In this document: positions 34,991 to 48,400 of the stretch, one piece after another
How the letters are laid out: every line of letters starts with the position of its first letter
Position numbering within the stretch: the first letter of the stretch is position 1
DNA from: Kingdonia uniflora
Lineage: Eukaryota > Streptophyta > Magnoliopsida > Ranunculales > Circaeasteraceae
Length of the DNA stretch: 64,000 nt
Assembly: GCA_014058105.1 (NCBI GenBank)
Contig: JACGCM010001796.1
Span: forward strand, 1,178,001-1,242,000
Direction: 5' to 3'
Position numbers and translations under genes: made by a program
The notes under the pieces: model-generated
Seen by the model: only the letters and a program-made list of their open reading frames with translations
Told to the model about the DNA's origin: nothing
The model's database searches: none

Positions 34991-36410
34991 TCTCAGTTTA
35001 GATTTAGAGATGGGGTTGAGCCTAATGGACTCGAGTGAACGCAGAGTAAAGAGACTCAAAGACTGAAACTGTATATGTACAAAATCTCACTCCAACTTCC
35101 ATTATAATAAAATGTTTCTAAGAACATAAATTAGTAAGAGACGTAAACCACTTCCTCCTAATTTCTAATATTTCGACATTACCCTAAAACCTACAACATT
35201 AGCCCCTCTGACATACTTTCACTCGAGTACAAACGATGAACAGTTTGCGACTCCTCAATCTATGTAATTAGTCGTCAATATCAACTTTTCAGACGAGTTA
35301 AAACAAATATATCATATCATCAGTTACGAATTAGTAATTATCTTTGTTAAGGTACAAGGGATAATGTTTACATCTTAGATAAATCAATCAAACAAGCAGA
35401 TATTACAACGCAAACATATACTTACGAATTACGATAAAGAAAAATAGATGGCAGGTATGTGTAAAATGGAAATGTTCGACCATAATATGCAGTTCTTCAT
35501 GGCTTCATGCATGTGTATACAAATTATAAGAACTTTGCTTTTATACTGTCGTTAGCATCATTTACTATTTTGGTCAAGACTTTGAGTACAATTGGTACTT
35601 CACTTGTTTTTGTACTCGCAAGATTGGATGGGCTTGTAAAGCTCGTTCAAATTAGCCAATATGTGGCGGGAACCCAAACACTCTACGCCTAAAACATTTA
35701 GCAATTGCTCTAAATCCCTAATAAGGTTCCTTATTGCTTGATGTCGGTGTTTGACCTAAAAAGCTTCAGTGACCATCATAAGCTCATATTTTCTAGTGGT
35801 GTTAGTCTTATTTTCAAAAGACAAATATAAAGAACTTTATTAGGGAGGACAATTTGGCTCGCCCCGCCCTGCTCCTCCCCGAACGAAGCGGGTTTGGAAT
35901 GTGTTAACAAAGCGGGGCGGATTTGGGATTGACTCGAAAAATTCGCACCCGATCCGCCCCGTCCCATTTAAAAAATTTTTTTGTTAAATACCCGCCTGAT
36001 ACCCTTTAAATTTATAAATGAAAATCTAAATAAAAGAGTTTTTTTTTTTAAATAGTTTTATTAGTTAAATGGGGGGATGGGATATAGTTTTGTAATGTGC
36101 GGGTGATGATAGTGATAGGGATGAGACTCGTCTCAAATCCCCTATTGCCATCCCTAAACCTCGTCATAATTACATGCATCTTTCAAATTTTGGAGAGGTT
36201 CATAACAAGTATTCATTTGTGCTCCCCGTTCATAGCTTTAAGTCGAGCTCCGAGCTAGCAATGCGAATTTAGATCAGATGCCAACCGCGGCTTATAAATG
36301 ACACGCCTTTTTCTACTAAAAAAAGAAAAAAACTGCAACGCTGGAGATGCTCTCTAAACTAAAGATGATCTGAGTGCACCCTCAGCAGTGTGTGTGAGAG
36401 TCGCAGAGCT
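34991..36410. other. Intergenic upstream of the kinase-PP2C gene
   Basis: No gene is recognised. A GC-rich patch (about 35855-35965, with GCCCCGCCCTG and GCGGGGCGG) and a similar later phrase (CGTCTCAAATCCCCTATTGCCATCCCTAAAC near 36130) resemble dispersed repeats. A GGAGATGCTCT phrase near 36341 is a possible MITE end. Confidence 0.35.
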
Positions 36411-36433
36411 TGAGAGAGAGAGAGAGAGAGAGA
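36411..36433. repeat. GA microsatellite in the 5' leader of the kinase-PP2C gene
   Basis: An (AG)n run lies 11 bases upstream of the start codon at 36444. GA/CT tracts in plant 5' leaders are common; a regulatory role is inference. Confidence 0.8.
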
Positions 36434-36443
36434 CAGAGCAACA

Positions 36444-39400
36444 ATGGAGATAGTTGAACCAAACACCTGCATAAGAGGATGTTGTATCAGCAAAACAATC
36501 CCATTACATCTCAACCCCTCATCCTTCACTCTTCTCAACCCAATCGCTAAAGGGTCAGAAAGCATTGTCTACCAAGCAATCCTCAACAATACCAAAGTCG
36601 CCATTAAAAAACCCATCTTATCAACCTCTTACGACCTCGACAACTTCCATAAACACCTACAACTACTCTGGTTTGTTAAAAAATTCACTTTTTTATAATA
36701 AAGTTTTGATCTTTATGTGTTTTTATGGTTGATTTTGATATGGGGTTTGTGATTTTAATGGTTTTGAAGCAAGTTAGATCATCCTGGGATAGCTAAGTTT
36801 GTTGCGGCTCATGCGAAGCCGCCGAATTATATGTTCTTCTTCGAGTTGTATGAGGGTGGTAGTCTTGCTGATAAGATTCATGTTGATGAGTGGAATCCAA
36901 GTGTGGGCGTGGCGATTTCGATCATGTTTCAGCTAGGTGAGTTTTGTGGGTTTTGATTGATAAAAGTTATTTGTTTGTTTGAGGAAATGTTAGGAATCCC
37001 GAAATTATTTGATCCCAAGGTGTTGATATAATTGGAAAAATTAACACAAGACAGGCATTATGGGGTTGGCATTTGATCCCAAGGTGTTAATGTGGATGAA
37101 GAAATGTAGTTTTTAATCCAGAAGGGCATTTGTGTCCTTTATTGCATGCTATAAACACTTGCCTAGTATAAAGAAGTTGCACTATTACTTATTACTAGTA
37201 GCAATAAGCCCGTGCGAGCACGGCATAATTGAATTATGAAGAACACAATTTGATTCTTCTCTATTCACGAACGGGATATATTTAGTATAACCAAAATATT
37301 TTAAATCTTGTTTAATTGGAACTTATGATACATAATTTTATCTTTCGTCAACCAATCGAGAATTTATTAGTTTACTCCCATTTGAGTTGTACTAAATAAT
37401 TACAAAACCAAAATACATAAAGAATGAAAGAATGAAAGAAGAAAAAAATATTTTCAACGGTGATTTATGGGATACCAAAGGCAAAACCTTTAATATAAGA
37501 CATTACAAAAAAGACCAACACATCCATTTTCCTAATGCAAGTGTAATAAAACATCCACTATTGAAATCATTGCCCCACAATTTACATGAACCTATATGCA
37601 CCAAGAGAAATCATTTAATGCCAAATTACTATGCCACTATATCTAACCAAAGATTAGTTCTATTCAAACAAAGGATACACCAGTATGAAAAATCATGTCT
37701 ACATGACATGGTCATGGATGATTGAATGGGACTACACATGCATAAGGAATTTGTAGTACATATAACTTACCATAAATCTCATGGTGTATGAAAACATATG
37801 CAAAAAGAAGTATCCAAGGAAAATTCATATTCTAAAAAAGGTACCCATAAAACATATTCAACTTGAGACTAAACACGCATAAAAAGCATAGATCTTGGTG
37901 GATTCGAACCACCATCTCTTGAAAATAATTGATATATTCTCAAGTGCTTTTCCATATGAGCTAAAGATCTAAATGGAAACACATAATCGACAAAGATAAA
38001 TTTTATTCACAAACGTTTATTTGATACGACCATGTAGTGGGCAAAACTGATCAAATATAAGCCTTGGGTGAATCTTTAAATTGAAGGTTATTATAAGGAA
38101 TAGATGGACTCTTAGAACCGATTTTTTTTTTTTGAGGAGACGGCTGCAGCGTTACGAGAAGTGGAGAAACTCTTTGAACAATTTCACAATAAATGTGGTG
38201 CTGCAACATGTCATCTCCAAATGTCTTCAGCTCGCAGCAAAAGGAAGTTCCATTCTATTCAAAATCAATGCAGGGAAATAAATTCCTCCCAACATTGAGG
38301 ATATCATCATCACAATTTTAGCAAAATTTGTCCAAGTAACTTCGTACCATTCTCCATAAAGATAGTATTTGGTTAATCAATAAGCCTAAGGACTAAAGCT
38401 CATAATTCAGATCTTCATTTTACCTTGCAACCTTGGCATTTCTCTGATAGTTTAGCCCATAACTCTTTAGAAAGATTGCAAACCATGAGGTGGGTAGTAC
38501 TCTCATTAAGGGTCAAAGGCTATCAGTTTGATCAAACAACCAAACCTTGAGTTTGACATTTTCTGCACTCTGCTGAAAAAATGATTATAAAAGGAATGTT
38601 TGTAATGTTCTTACAAAATACGGTCCCAAAGTTCCTTCCCATTTAATTCTTCCAAATTCGTCAAGATGTGCAAGTCTGCCATAAGTTAAAAATTAAGTAA
38701 TTTGAATTAAATATTAGACTGATAAATGCTCAAGTACATTCTTTTTTACACTTTGCAGTACCTCGAGACAACAGAGGCCCACCACCTGTTCCGAACCACA
38801 ACATAAAATAACATTTGATTCATTAAGACTTGAAATCCGCATTGTAAAGCAATATAACCTAGGAAAAAACATGTGCGATTATACAAAAATTCAAACATCC
38901 AATTAAAATTACGCATTAGCAAGTCACTTAATGCATTTTCCATCTTTTTTGGAATATTCTTCTACTTTACTCTATACTTTTCATAGATTTTCATCGTAAT
39001 GAAGTCGACACATGATTGCTTTAACCACAATGTCGAGAACATAAGGACATCAAGGGATAAAATGAGACGTATTCTAGAGCACAATCAGGCATTTTATTTT
39101 GTAACTCAAATGACCTTGTAAATCTTGAGAGTTTGATCGAATAAATCTCACCCTCATACAATTATGCTTACCACTCTCACCTATCTAAGCCCTTCTATCT
39201 AAAGCCAATCTATTATGACCTGATACTAACAAATCATCCTGATGGTTGATCAATAACCCCAAAAATTAATTAGTCCAACGCAATCCCTTAACTTTATTTA
39301 CACTTAATTTGCATGGAGGACTTCTTCCATAGTAAAGTTGGAATCTTGGACTTTGATTTCATGAGAAAATGTGAGGTTTGATTGATTATTTAAACCACAA

Positions 39401-42400
39401 AGATGTTGAAAGGAAGAAATAATCAAAACTTTCCCAAGAAAGTAATGAATCTCTGAGGAAAGTAACACATTCCTTCAAGAGAGTTTCAAATCTAATTATG
39501 AATCTTATTGTGTTTGTTGGGTGATGGTCTATATATACCTATTCTCAAATATATATTTAGATATAAAATAAACCCTTCTTTAATAATCTTTAATAGATCC
39601 TACTACATAAATGAAGTACTTCAAAATATAAGAAAAGAAAAAAAAAATGAAAACGGATTTCTTTTATGATAATTTCCAAAATGACACCTAACCATACCCC
39701 TCTGGGATACTGATAATGAGTCATCCCTTAAAAAAAACCACTAATTGGTATCAGTTCAATATTAAGTTTTGTATGCAATTTATGATGTGTGAAGCATAGA
39801 GAAGAATATTTATATGAAAACGGGTAAGGAGTAGTAGGAAGGTCATCTTACTTGCTGGGTTTCTAGATCTGGGTAGAAAAATAAAATACAAACATACAAA
39901 CTATATTTGACTTATATTTGTGTTGTGTGCGAGAAATTCCTACTATCATCGTCCAAATGGGTTACTTAAGTCCAAGAATGTCGTCTATCTCCATAGAGAA
40001 ACTCATGAACTGTTCCAATCTGCATTGGGTATTAATGGTTAGAGTAGGAACAAATTTCAAATCGAATCGCTCAAATATCATGTGAATAATGATAACAGAC
40101 AGAGCAAATCATTGTTTACGTATTACTCATTAGATTATAAGTGATTATAAGGGATGAGAAAAGAAGATGATAGCAACCCTGCAAACCAATATGGAGAATA
40201 GAAAATCCATGAATTGTTCCAGTCTGCATTTGGTATTAATGGTTAGAGTAGGAACAAATTGAATCGCTCAAATATTGGGTGAATAATGATATCAGACAGA
40301 GTAAATCAGTGTTTACGTATTACTCATCAGATTAGAAATGATTATAAGGGAATGAGAAAAAAAAAACGATAACATACCTGCAAACCAACATGGATAATAG
40401 AAATTTCTTGATGAAGAATAGAAAGTTCTTCCCAAGCACATTATATACTTATTCTCAAACCCATTTAAAGATTCAGATGGTTGGGAATGCGATGATCAAA
40501 CATGGAGAACATGAACTAACTTCGCCCTTATGGTCATCATTTCTAGTCGTTGTACGTTGTGCCCTTCACCATTAAATTTCTTCGCACTGTAAATGACCTG
40601 CACGCACGGCTTTACTACTCCCACTCGGATATTGTCTGCATAAAATATGTTCATATTAGTAAGATACTTGAAGTAATGTTATCTAAGTGTATTGTATCTC
40701 AAAATATCTGTTTACAGAAATATAAATCAGATAGGCTTTATTGAATAAAATCTAGTTACATAATTAAATAATTGAAAGACATTTAATATTGTACAACACA
40801 AAAGTAATACCTTAAGAAAGCAATAATCTACATTTTAGTAAGTATATACTAACATATCACATGTAACCGCTGATATTTGCTTAACCATAATATGATTCAA
40901 GTCATATATTTTTGGGCCCAGTTTCTCCCATTTTCCAATCCGTTTTGTATTATTATTGGATTATCTCTTAAAGCATTAGTAAAGCAGGACACATGTTTCC
41001 CATCTTGATAACACTGCAAGTAGGACTGAGAAGGATACCTTCTAAATTAAAAATTAAAAGGATTGAAAAAAAAGATGCCACTTACAGCAAAGAAAGGAAT
41101 AGAGGATTCCCAAGTACGTTTCCAAATGCCAAGGAAGAACCCATATATGCTATTTGATCCATGCTTCATCTAAGTCATCCATAATTCTCATATGGCCTTA
41201 GCCCATTAGAGACAACCTAAATCATATAAGTGAAAGCATTCCTACAGATGTAGTACAAATTCCTATTACACCAAAGGATCATAGATTTCCACTATTCGCT
41301 AAAAACATTTTGAATGAGTGCATCATATCTATTGCCAATAAGATCGAGTGAGATTCTTTCTCAACAAAAATAGCCATAATTTTATTTTTTCTTCCTCGGT
41401 GACTGAAGTTGCCACCGTGCAAATCTTAAATGGGGGATAAAATCGTGGAAGACTCCTGAATGTAAGCTTTAAGCATTTTTGAGGGATTTCACCTTCCATA
41501 ATTTATCATTGATAAGTTTTACAACTTTCACCCCGATAACTTACTGAAACCAAGTTTTGAAATCTCAAACCTCTCAAATCATAATCAATATGGTCAGTGG
41601 CGGAGCGAGAAAAATAGTTGAGTGGGGGCAACGTGACATAGATATAAAATAATGGCAAAACCAAAGTGGTACCCCAATTTTTTTTATATAGTTTAAACAT
41701 ATACATTAAGTTTTCTCTTTGAAGTCTGAAAGACATTCTGAATGTGGATGGAAGTTTGAGGCATGGATCTATGCTTAAGTGAATTCTTTGTCATATATTG
41801 TTGTTTCTAAGTTTTAATAGAGGAACAATGGGGCAGCATAATTATGGATGAAAATAATAGGGACTACAGCCAAGATAACCAAGATATAAATAGAAGATTT
41901 TGAAAATATTGAGTCCAAGTTGGAAAGGAGAAAGATTAAAGAAGAAAATTTTGGAAATAATTTAGGAGAAAGGTGTAAAGAAGAAGAATAGGATCGTATA
42001 TAATTTATGGAAATATCACCATATTTCCATATTATAGGGGATTATATTTCATAGGCTAAAAATCAGGCTAGTAGTGGAAAGTTTTCAAAATTCACTCGCT
42101 CCCATGTAGCTCTGCCAACGAATATGGTAACTTATGGGGGGGAAACCAATTTAGGGGAAAAAAAATTAGAATTTTTAACTTTAGTCTATGTTGATGCAAG
42201 AATTTTCATTCTCCTATGAAAGTCATTATTGGCTATCAAATCATTCACAAAGAAAGTATGCATCAACATCTTTTCATACTTATACTACTCCCGGGAAAAA
42301 ATAAACAAACAACTATGCACAATCATCATAACATCCCCAATAATCATGCACAACTATTAATAAACCCCATGTAAAGTATACAAAATGAATTCGGGGTTTT

Positions 42401-45400
42401 CTGATAAAAGATTTTTGGGTTATCAGATTTTTTTTTTTACCTTTGTAAAACTTCACATAAATATCAATCAAATCCATCAACCCATTGTAGTCCAAAATCG
42501 CAGATTATATAAGAGACTCCATCATTTTCCATGCAATGAGAAGCACAAAAAAGAGCAACACTAAGGACTTTAATTAGTAATAATAACCACATTATTAATT
42601 CGTTGCTCGATAAATACTAAATTGAGATTCAAACTCTACATTCAGATTCTAAACCATAAGACCCTACCACCCAAATTGTACTTTTTTTCATCTTTAGAAG
42701 GAACGTGAAGGTTTTATAATAATAGTATTATTGTAAGTATTAAAAGGAAGATATTAAGGTGAAGGTTAATGACATGAAAGAGAAATTTGATTCATGGAAG
42801 TTTTAAAAAGAAAATAACGGCAATCTTGATACGTAGTGTTTCTCTTGAAACTAAATTTGTGTTCTTTATATAGTCATATAAGGGGCGACTGAACAATTTC
42901 ATTCAACTTGTGGTGGCTAGAATAAATTTTCCTGCAACGTTTGTGATTAAAAACACGTTTGATTGAGGGTAATCCAAAACCATAACAACAGTCAACACTC
43001 TATCCCATGAAAAATTAACAATATAGATTATAAGATACTACATTAACACCCAAAAAATCAAACAAGGCAAAACATTTAAGTACTTCATTGCCACTAATAT
43101 TTTCTTCATACTTCATTCAAATACATAAAAATGAATCTTTATAGAAATTAGGAATTAGATTGAACCTTTAATCAAATCAGCAATTGTTCTTTCACTGAGG
43201 CTTAAGGATACCGCATTAGACCACTTGTTTGAATCAGCCATCGGCGCACATGAAATTTTTACATCAAATCAACCTAAATATCAAAGAAGTAAAATAAATC
43301 AATCTGCATTCATCTAGGAAGGGGCTTGGTAAACCAATGTTCATTTAAAGGAGATAATTGGTCAAGAAACAATTGAAGAAGGCAAATTTCAATTGACGGG
43401 TTGGTAAATATGAGACATAAGTAAGGATACACAAAACTAAAATACAATAAAGATATGCATTTTCATATTGATATGTTGATGTGTAAGAAAGTAGTTGCAA
43501 TCGTGATGGAAACTCTAAAATAGTCATAATCATAATCATATAAAAAATGCCTCAAAATTGATTTAGAGAGTATAAATCCCAGAGTGAAAAAAATCTAAAG
43601 AAACAAAATTCTGAAACACAAACCAATAAAAAATAATGGATATAGATTAGCACATACCTCGTCAAGCCAAATTGTTGGATAATTAAAGATACTGCAACAA
43701 CCATTCTTAATGAAGGGCATGGTGGATGGAACAAAAAAGATGATTTGTGCTTTGCGTGAGAAATTCAATTTCAACTTAAAAATATCCATTAAACCCAAAA
43801 TCAGTATAAACCTAGAAATCAATTGAAACTTGGTTGATTACATCGATTTAGTACCTTTTGAAGCTGAAAACAATCCCTCTCACATAAAGTATGAATTATA
43901 CAAAACAGAGGATTGGGTTGAAAACAAAACCGAGAGAGAGAGAGAACCGTTTGAAATTCATCACTATGTTCAGAGACAGATAAATGGAGACACTTGAAGT
44001 GGTCTGAGAAGGAAAGAGAATCTGTTTGGGAAGAAGGAAGGAAAGAGAAACAGAGATATATTAGGAACGGAAACAGTTTAGTAGAGTCGCAACTTTTGAG
44101 TTTTGGGTTACATGCAAAACTTGTTGAGTGGATATGTTCTGTTTCGTAGATTTTTTTCCCGTCAAAACTGCTTCCGTGAAGAAATATTGGGAACGAAAAG
44201 AAGCTTACGTGGCGAAATGTGATAAATCCAGAGAAGGTGACGTGGCAACACCTCAATCATTTCTACAGATGCGTGGGGAATTATATTTTTATATAGATAA
44301 GGACTCCATCTTTCTCTAGTACTTATAGTTAAAGTAACTCACATTCTAATCTCATTCTCCTCAAATGCCCGTTGACTCACAATTGTAATGCAAGATGTTT
44401 CTTTCCTTGTAGTGTATATGCTATTTTTTTGGAAACTTTGGTTGTGTGGTTGCCGTCACCAACTTATTTCTAAAAAAGTTCTTTACACTTGCTAATTCTT
44501 TTTCACCATTTGACCCCCAGACTGTGCCACTCTCTTTCACATCAAGGCTTTTGCCTTCTTCCAACATCTTCTTCATTTTATCATCTACTATACCAAGCAC
44601 TTCTTTGTTCCACACTCTTAGACCTTTTGTCAAGGTTCTATTTGAGAGTGACGACGGGTCTAGTTTTTTCATTGAATGATACATAATCTAATGGCTCGGT
44701 GGTTAAGTCTTTGACCCTCGACATCTTTCAAACTTGAAGTTGAGGACGGATTGGGTATCTCCATTTGACAAGAGAGAAAATGATTAAAATTTAGTTCAGG
44801 TAGGTCAAATTCCACGACTTTGGAGAACAACTAAAATCACTCTCTATTGAGTGTGATACCCCGCCGGAGCGGGTGTACGGGAGAAACACCTAACCTAATA
44901 GAGGTGTTGGTTGCACTAGCATTTTAGTCTTCACATTTTTTAAGATCCCGCCGGCCGTATGTCCCTCACATTACTTGACTCCGAGGCCTTTTGAGGTAAA
45001 TCCTCAACCTCCTTGAGGGTGGTTAAGCGAGGACAATATTGGTGCGCAGAGTGGGTTCGTCACATTAAGACTGAGTGAGTAAATTCTTTTTTTGCATTGG
45101 AAGTGAGGTTTCTCATGAAATAAATTCATGGAAACAAGAACCCCGAGGTCTGGGTGCTTATCTTATTTTCAAAGGAGTATGTCCATTTCTTCTAAAAAAA
45201 TGAAGGAAACGGAGTGCTTATATTTGAGTGCGAGAAAAATCGAGGATCCTGAACCAAGAGATAATATGCATATTTTGCCACATTGAACAATATAGCATGT
45301 TTTGTCGCTGTATTTCTTATCATCAGCATGATGAATTGGCTCCCTCCTTTGTGTTTGGCCTAGAGTTAGTCCTTTTGAAGAGGTTGTGCGCTAGAGAAAT

Positions 45401-48400
45401 TTACTCCTGTTACCATTAAGTGATGAATTTGAAGAGATAGAAACCCCTACGGTTTTTAATGGGAAGGATGAGTCCACGTCAATCACCATTAACATCAAGT
45501 AGGATCATTTATTTGAGTACTCAACAGTTAATTCAAGAGTAATTATGCGAGTCATGCCATAGAACAACCTGTCTATTTTACGTTAGAGACCGTATAGTTA
45601 TGCAGTAAAGATTACCTAGTGTGTCGAATTTGACTTTTAAAGAATTTGTAGTACAGCATTAAACATTTTTTTACAAATGTTTACCTTTTTTCCCTTTTTC
45701 AGCAAAAGCTTTGCAATATCTCCATAACCTCGGGATTGCACATAGGGACGTGAAACCGGCAAATATTCTTGTAAAGATCTTCCTTCTATAAGTTCCCAGC
45801 CCCATGCTCAGTTGGTATTTATTTCCTTTTTTAATTCAGTTTTAAAAAGTAAATAGTGAAGTTGTTTATTCTTTCTCTTGATATATCAATAAAGGTAACA
45901 GTTTCTTTTGCCTGCAGCTTGACACAAATATGTGTCCACACGTAGCAGATTTTGGTTTGGCAGAGTACAAGAAAGATCTTCAACATGTTTCTGTTGAGAA
46001 CTGGAGATCATCTGGCAAACCCACTGGTGGATTCCACAAAAAGAATATGGTTGGAACACTAATTTATATGGCTCCTGAAGTTTTAAGGAAGGACGTACAT
46101 ACTGAAAAGTCAGATGTCTACAGCTTCGGAATATCAATGAAGTAAGCATTTGAGTCTCATGTTAATTTCAGGAAAGATTATCTGAAACTTGATCAAACTA
46201 TTATTTGATTGATTATTAAGCTTATTTATCGTGTATATGAAGTCTGAACCCATTTGTACACGGCCTCGTAAGCACATCTTCTCCATATGTTATTGCACGA
46301 TCTTCACACTATTTCCTTAATCGGATATTCTAATATCTTATATAGTCATATAAAAATACATGTCTTCATGTTCCAAAGGAAAAGGAAACAATGATTTAAT
46401 GTTTTCTAGTTAAAATAATAATATTTGACTAGGAGTCTAAGAGCGCTAGTATTCGTTAATACTCACAATGTCCACTGTAAAACTGATCTGGAAGTTGTAA
46501 ATTTAATAATAAAACTTTCCTCTAAATACCATAATTTATGATACCATTATTTTTTGCAGTGAGCTGCTTACTGGTGTTGTCCCGTACACTGATCTTCGTG
46601 CAGAAACCCAGGTATGAACTCTCTTCTTTCTGCTTTTATTTTCACCGTCGTTATCTGATGGGAAGCTTAAATTTTTGGATGGGTGGGGGGTGGGGGGATT
46701 CTTCTCTGTTGGCGGTCATTAACACACATATGCACAACTCACATTTGTATAATAATAGGCTAAAGAGACTATGATTTAACAAGAATTAGTTAAAAATGAT
46801 CCACAAAACTTGGATTATCTTTATTAGCTTGTATAGAACTTTTAGTTTTTAGCAAGTTTAAGTGTTAACCCCATTTTACCCCAAAATTCTGATCTATTAA
46901 TATTTTCTTCAGCCTTAGCCAATTATCTTGATACTTTCTCCTTGCCGAATTTGTAGTGTTATTTTAATACTATAAAACTTCCTACAGGCCCACACTGTAT
47001 TGGAAATGAACTATACAGAGCAACAGCTCACAGCAGCTATAACCTCCGAAGGATTACGACCAGCTCTAGTTAGTCCAGAGTCGGGTGCACCGGCAAGTAT
47101 AGTGTCACTGATACAGAGGTGCTGGGATTCAAATCCTCAAGAAAGGCCTTCTTTTGATGATATAGTTACTGAATTGGATCCAATCATGAGATATTTCAAG
47201 AAAGTACAAGAAGAGGTACAGGTTCCTGTAGAACCACATATCGACAATGACCCTCGAACTTATCAAGAAACTGTGAACTGGTTCAGTAAAGGGGAGTTGT
47301 TGTCCAAGGAAGCTCTTGCAGCTAATTCATGTTTGAGAGTTTGCGCTTCTTCAAATGATTTGCTGTTATACCATCCTACTCTTTCGTCTGGATCTTTTGC
47401 CACTTGTGGGAGAAGAGAAACTATGGAGGATACACATTTCTTGATGCATCACATGTGCAATGAGAAAGATATCCATCTTTTCGGCATTTTCGATGGCCAT
47501 CGAGGTACATCTTGTTACTACTTCAATTTTCATAATTAATTATAGCATTATCACAACAGCTTTGGCAGGGTTTTTTTACGTAGCCGCTTAGATACCACCA
47601 TAATGTTTTGAGGTCTTTTTGTGATACTTCTCTGCATATTCTCAAAGGATTTACCATATAGGGTCTCTTTTCTTTTGTCAGCTGTTGGAGGAAAAGGGAT
47701 AACCTCTAACTTTTGAACATGTAGGGAGGTATTCCAAATGACCAGAAGCATGAGGGAAACTCCAAATAACTAAGAACAATAAATTCACAGTTCATCTCAT
47801 TGATTATACAGGTGCAGCTGCTGCTGAGTTTTCTGCCCGGGCACTACCGGGATTCTTCCAAACCTTGGTCTCTACCAGAAGGTTCGTTTAGTTCTTGTCC
47901 CTACTCACTATCAAGTTTCAGTTCCACCCACAACCCGTCATCTCTCTTTAAAGAATGAGTCATCTCCAAACCTTGATGTCTCCAGAAGGTTTCTTTCAGT
48001 TTTATTTTGAGAAATTTGGACTTTGGCCCCCACTAGAAAATGAAAATTAGCCTTTAGACCCCAAGTTCCCCACATATTCATTTCTAGACCCCAAATTGCC
48101 TTTGACTGCAAGTCAAACGTAGTTGACTCAATTTTTTGTACTTGTTTCCCTCTTTTGCCCCCTACGTGTATCACATTTTAAAAAAACAAAACAGAAAATA
48201 AAATGAAATAATTGTTAATTCCCTCTGGTGGTGAGGTGGAAATGTAAAAAAATAAATAAAATCATTTGGTTTTATGTTTTGAAAAAAAAAACATGGCAAA
48301 AGAGGGAAACAACAAAAAAAAACTGGTTCAACCCAAGTGTACTTGCAGTCAAAGGCAATTTGGGGTCCAAAAATGAATGTGGGGGCTTAAGGGTAATATT

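Larger units (their letters stand above)
37195..44297 (-). mobile_element. Probable Helitron in intron 2 of the kinase-PP2C gene
   Basis: On the minus strand the proposed 5' end is TCTATATAAAAATATAATTC (from 44297), preceded by A. The proposed 3' end has a hairpin CCGTGCTCGCACGG, a short AT-rich spacer and CTAG (ending 37195), followed by T. A 5' TC, a 3' hairpin before CTRR, insertion between A and T and no target duplication are Helitron hallmarks. The 7.1-kb length would account for most of the oversized intron. No Rep/helicase or RPA coding was recognised, so it would be non-autonomous. The right end could instead be a chance TATA-like sequence; the 3' end is the stronger of the two. Confidence 0.5.

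Noticed and set aside
43819..44256. TATA-like box and 145-codon minus-strand frame, suggesting an antisense gene in the kinase-PP2C intron
   Set aside because: The TATA-like word coincides with the proposed Helitron 5' end and the frame has low-complexity, leader-like content with no domain.
44421..44684. 87-codon minus-strand frame (LRVWNKEVLGIVDDK)
   Set aside because: It resembles linker sequence in LINE ORF2 only loosely, with no RT motifs; too weak to call.
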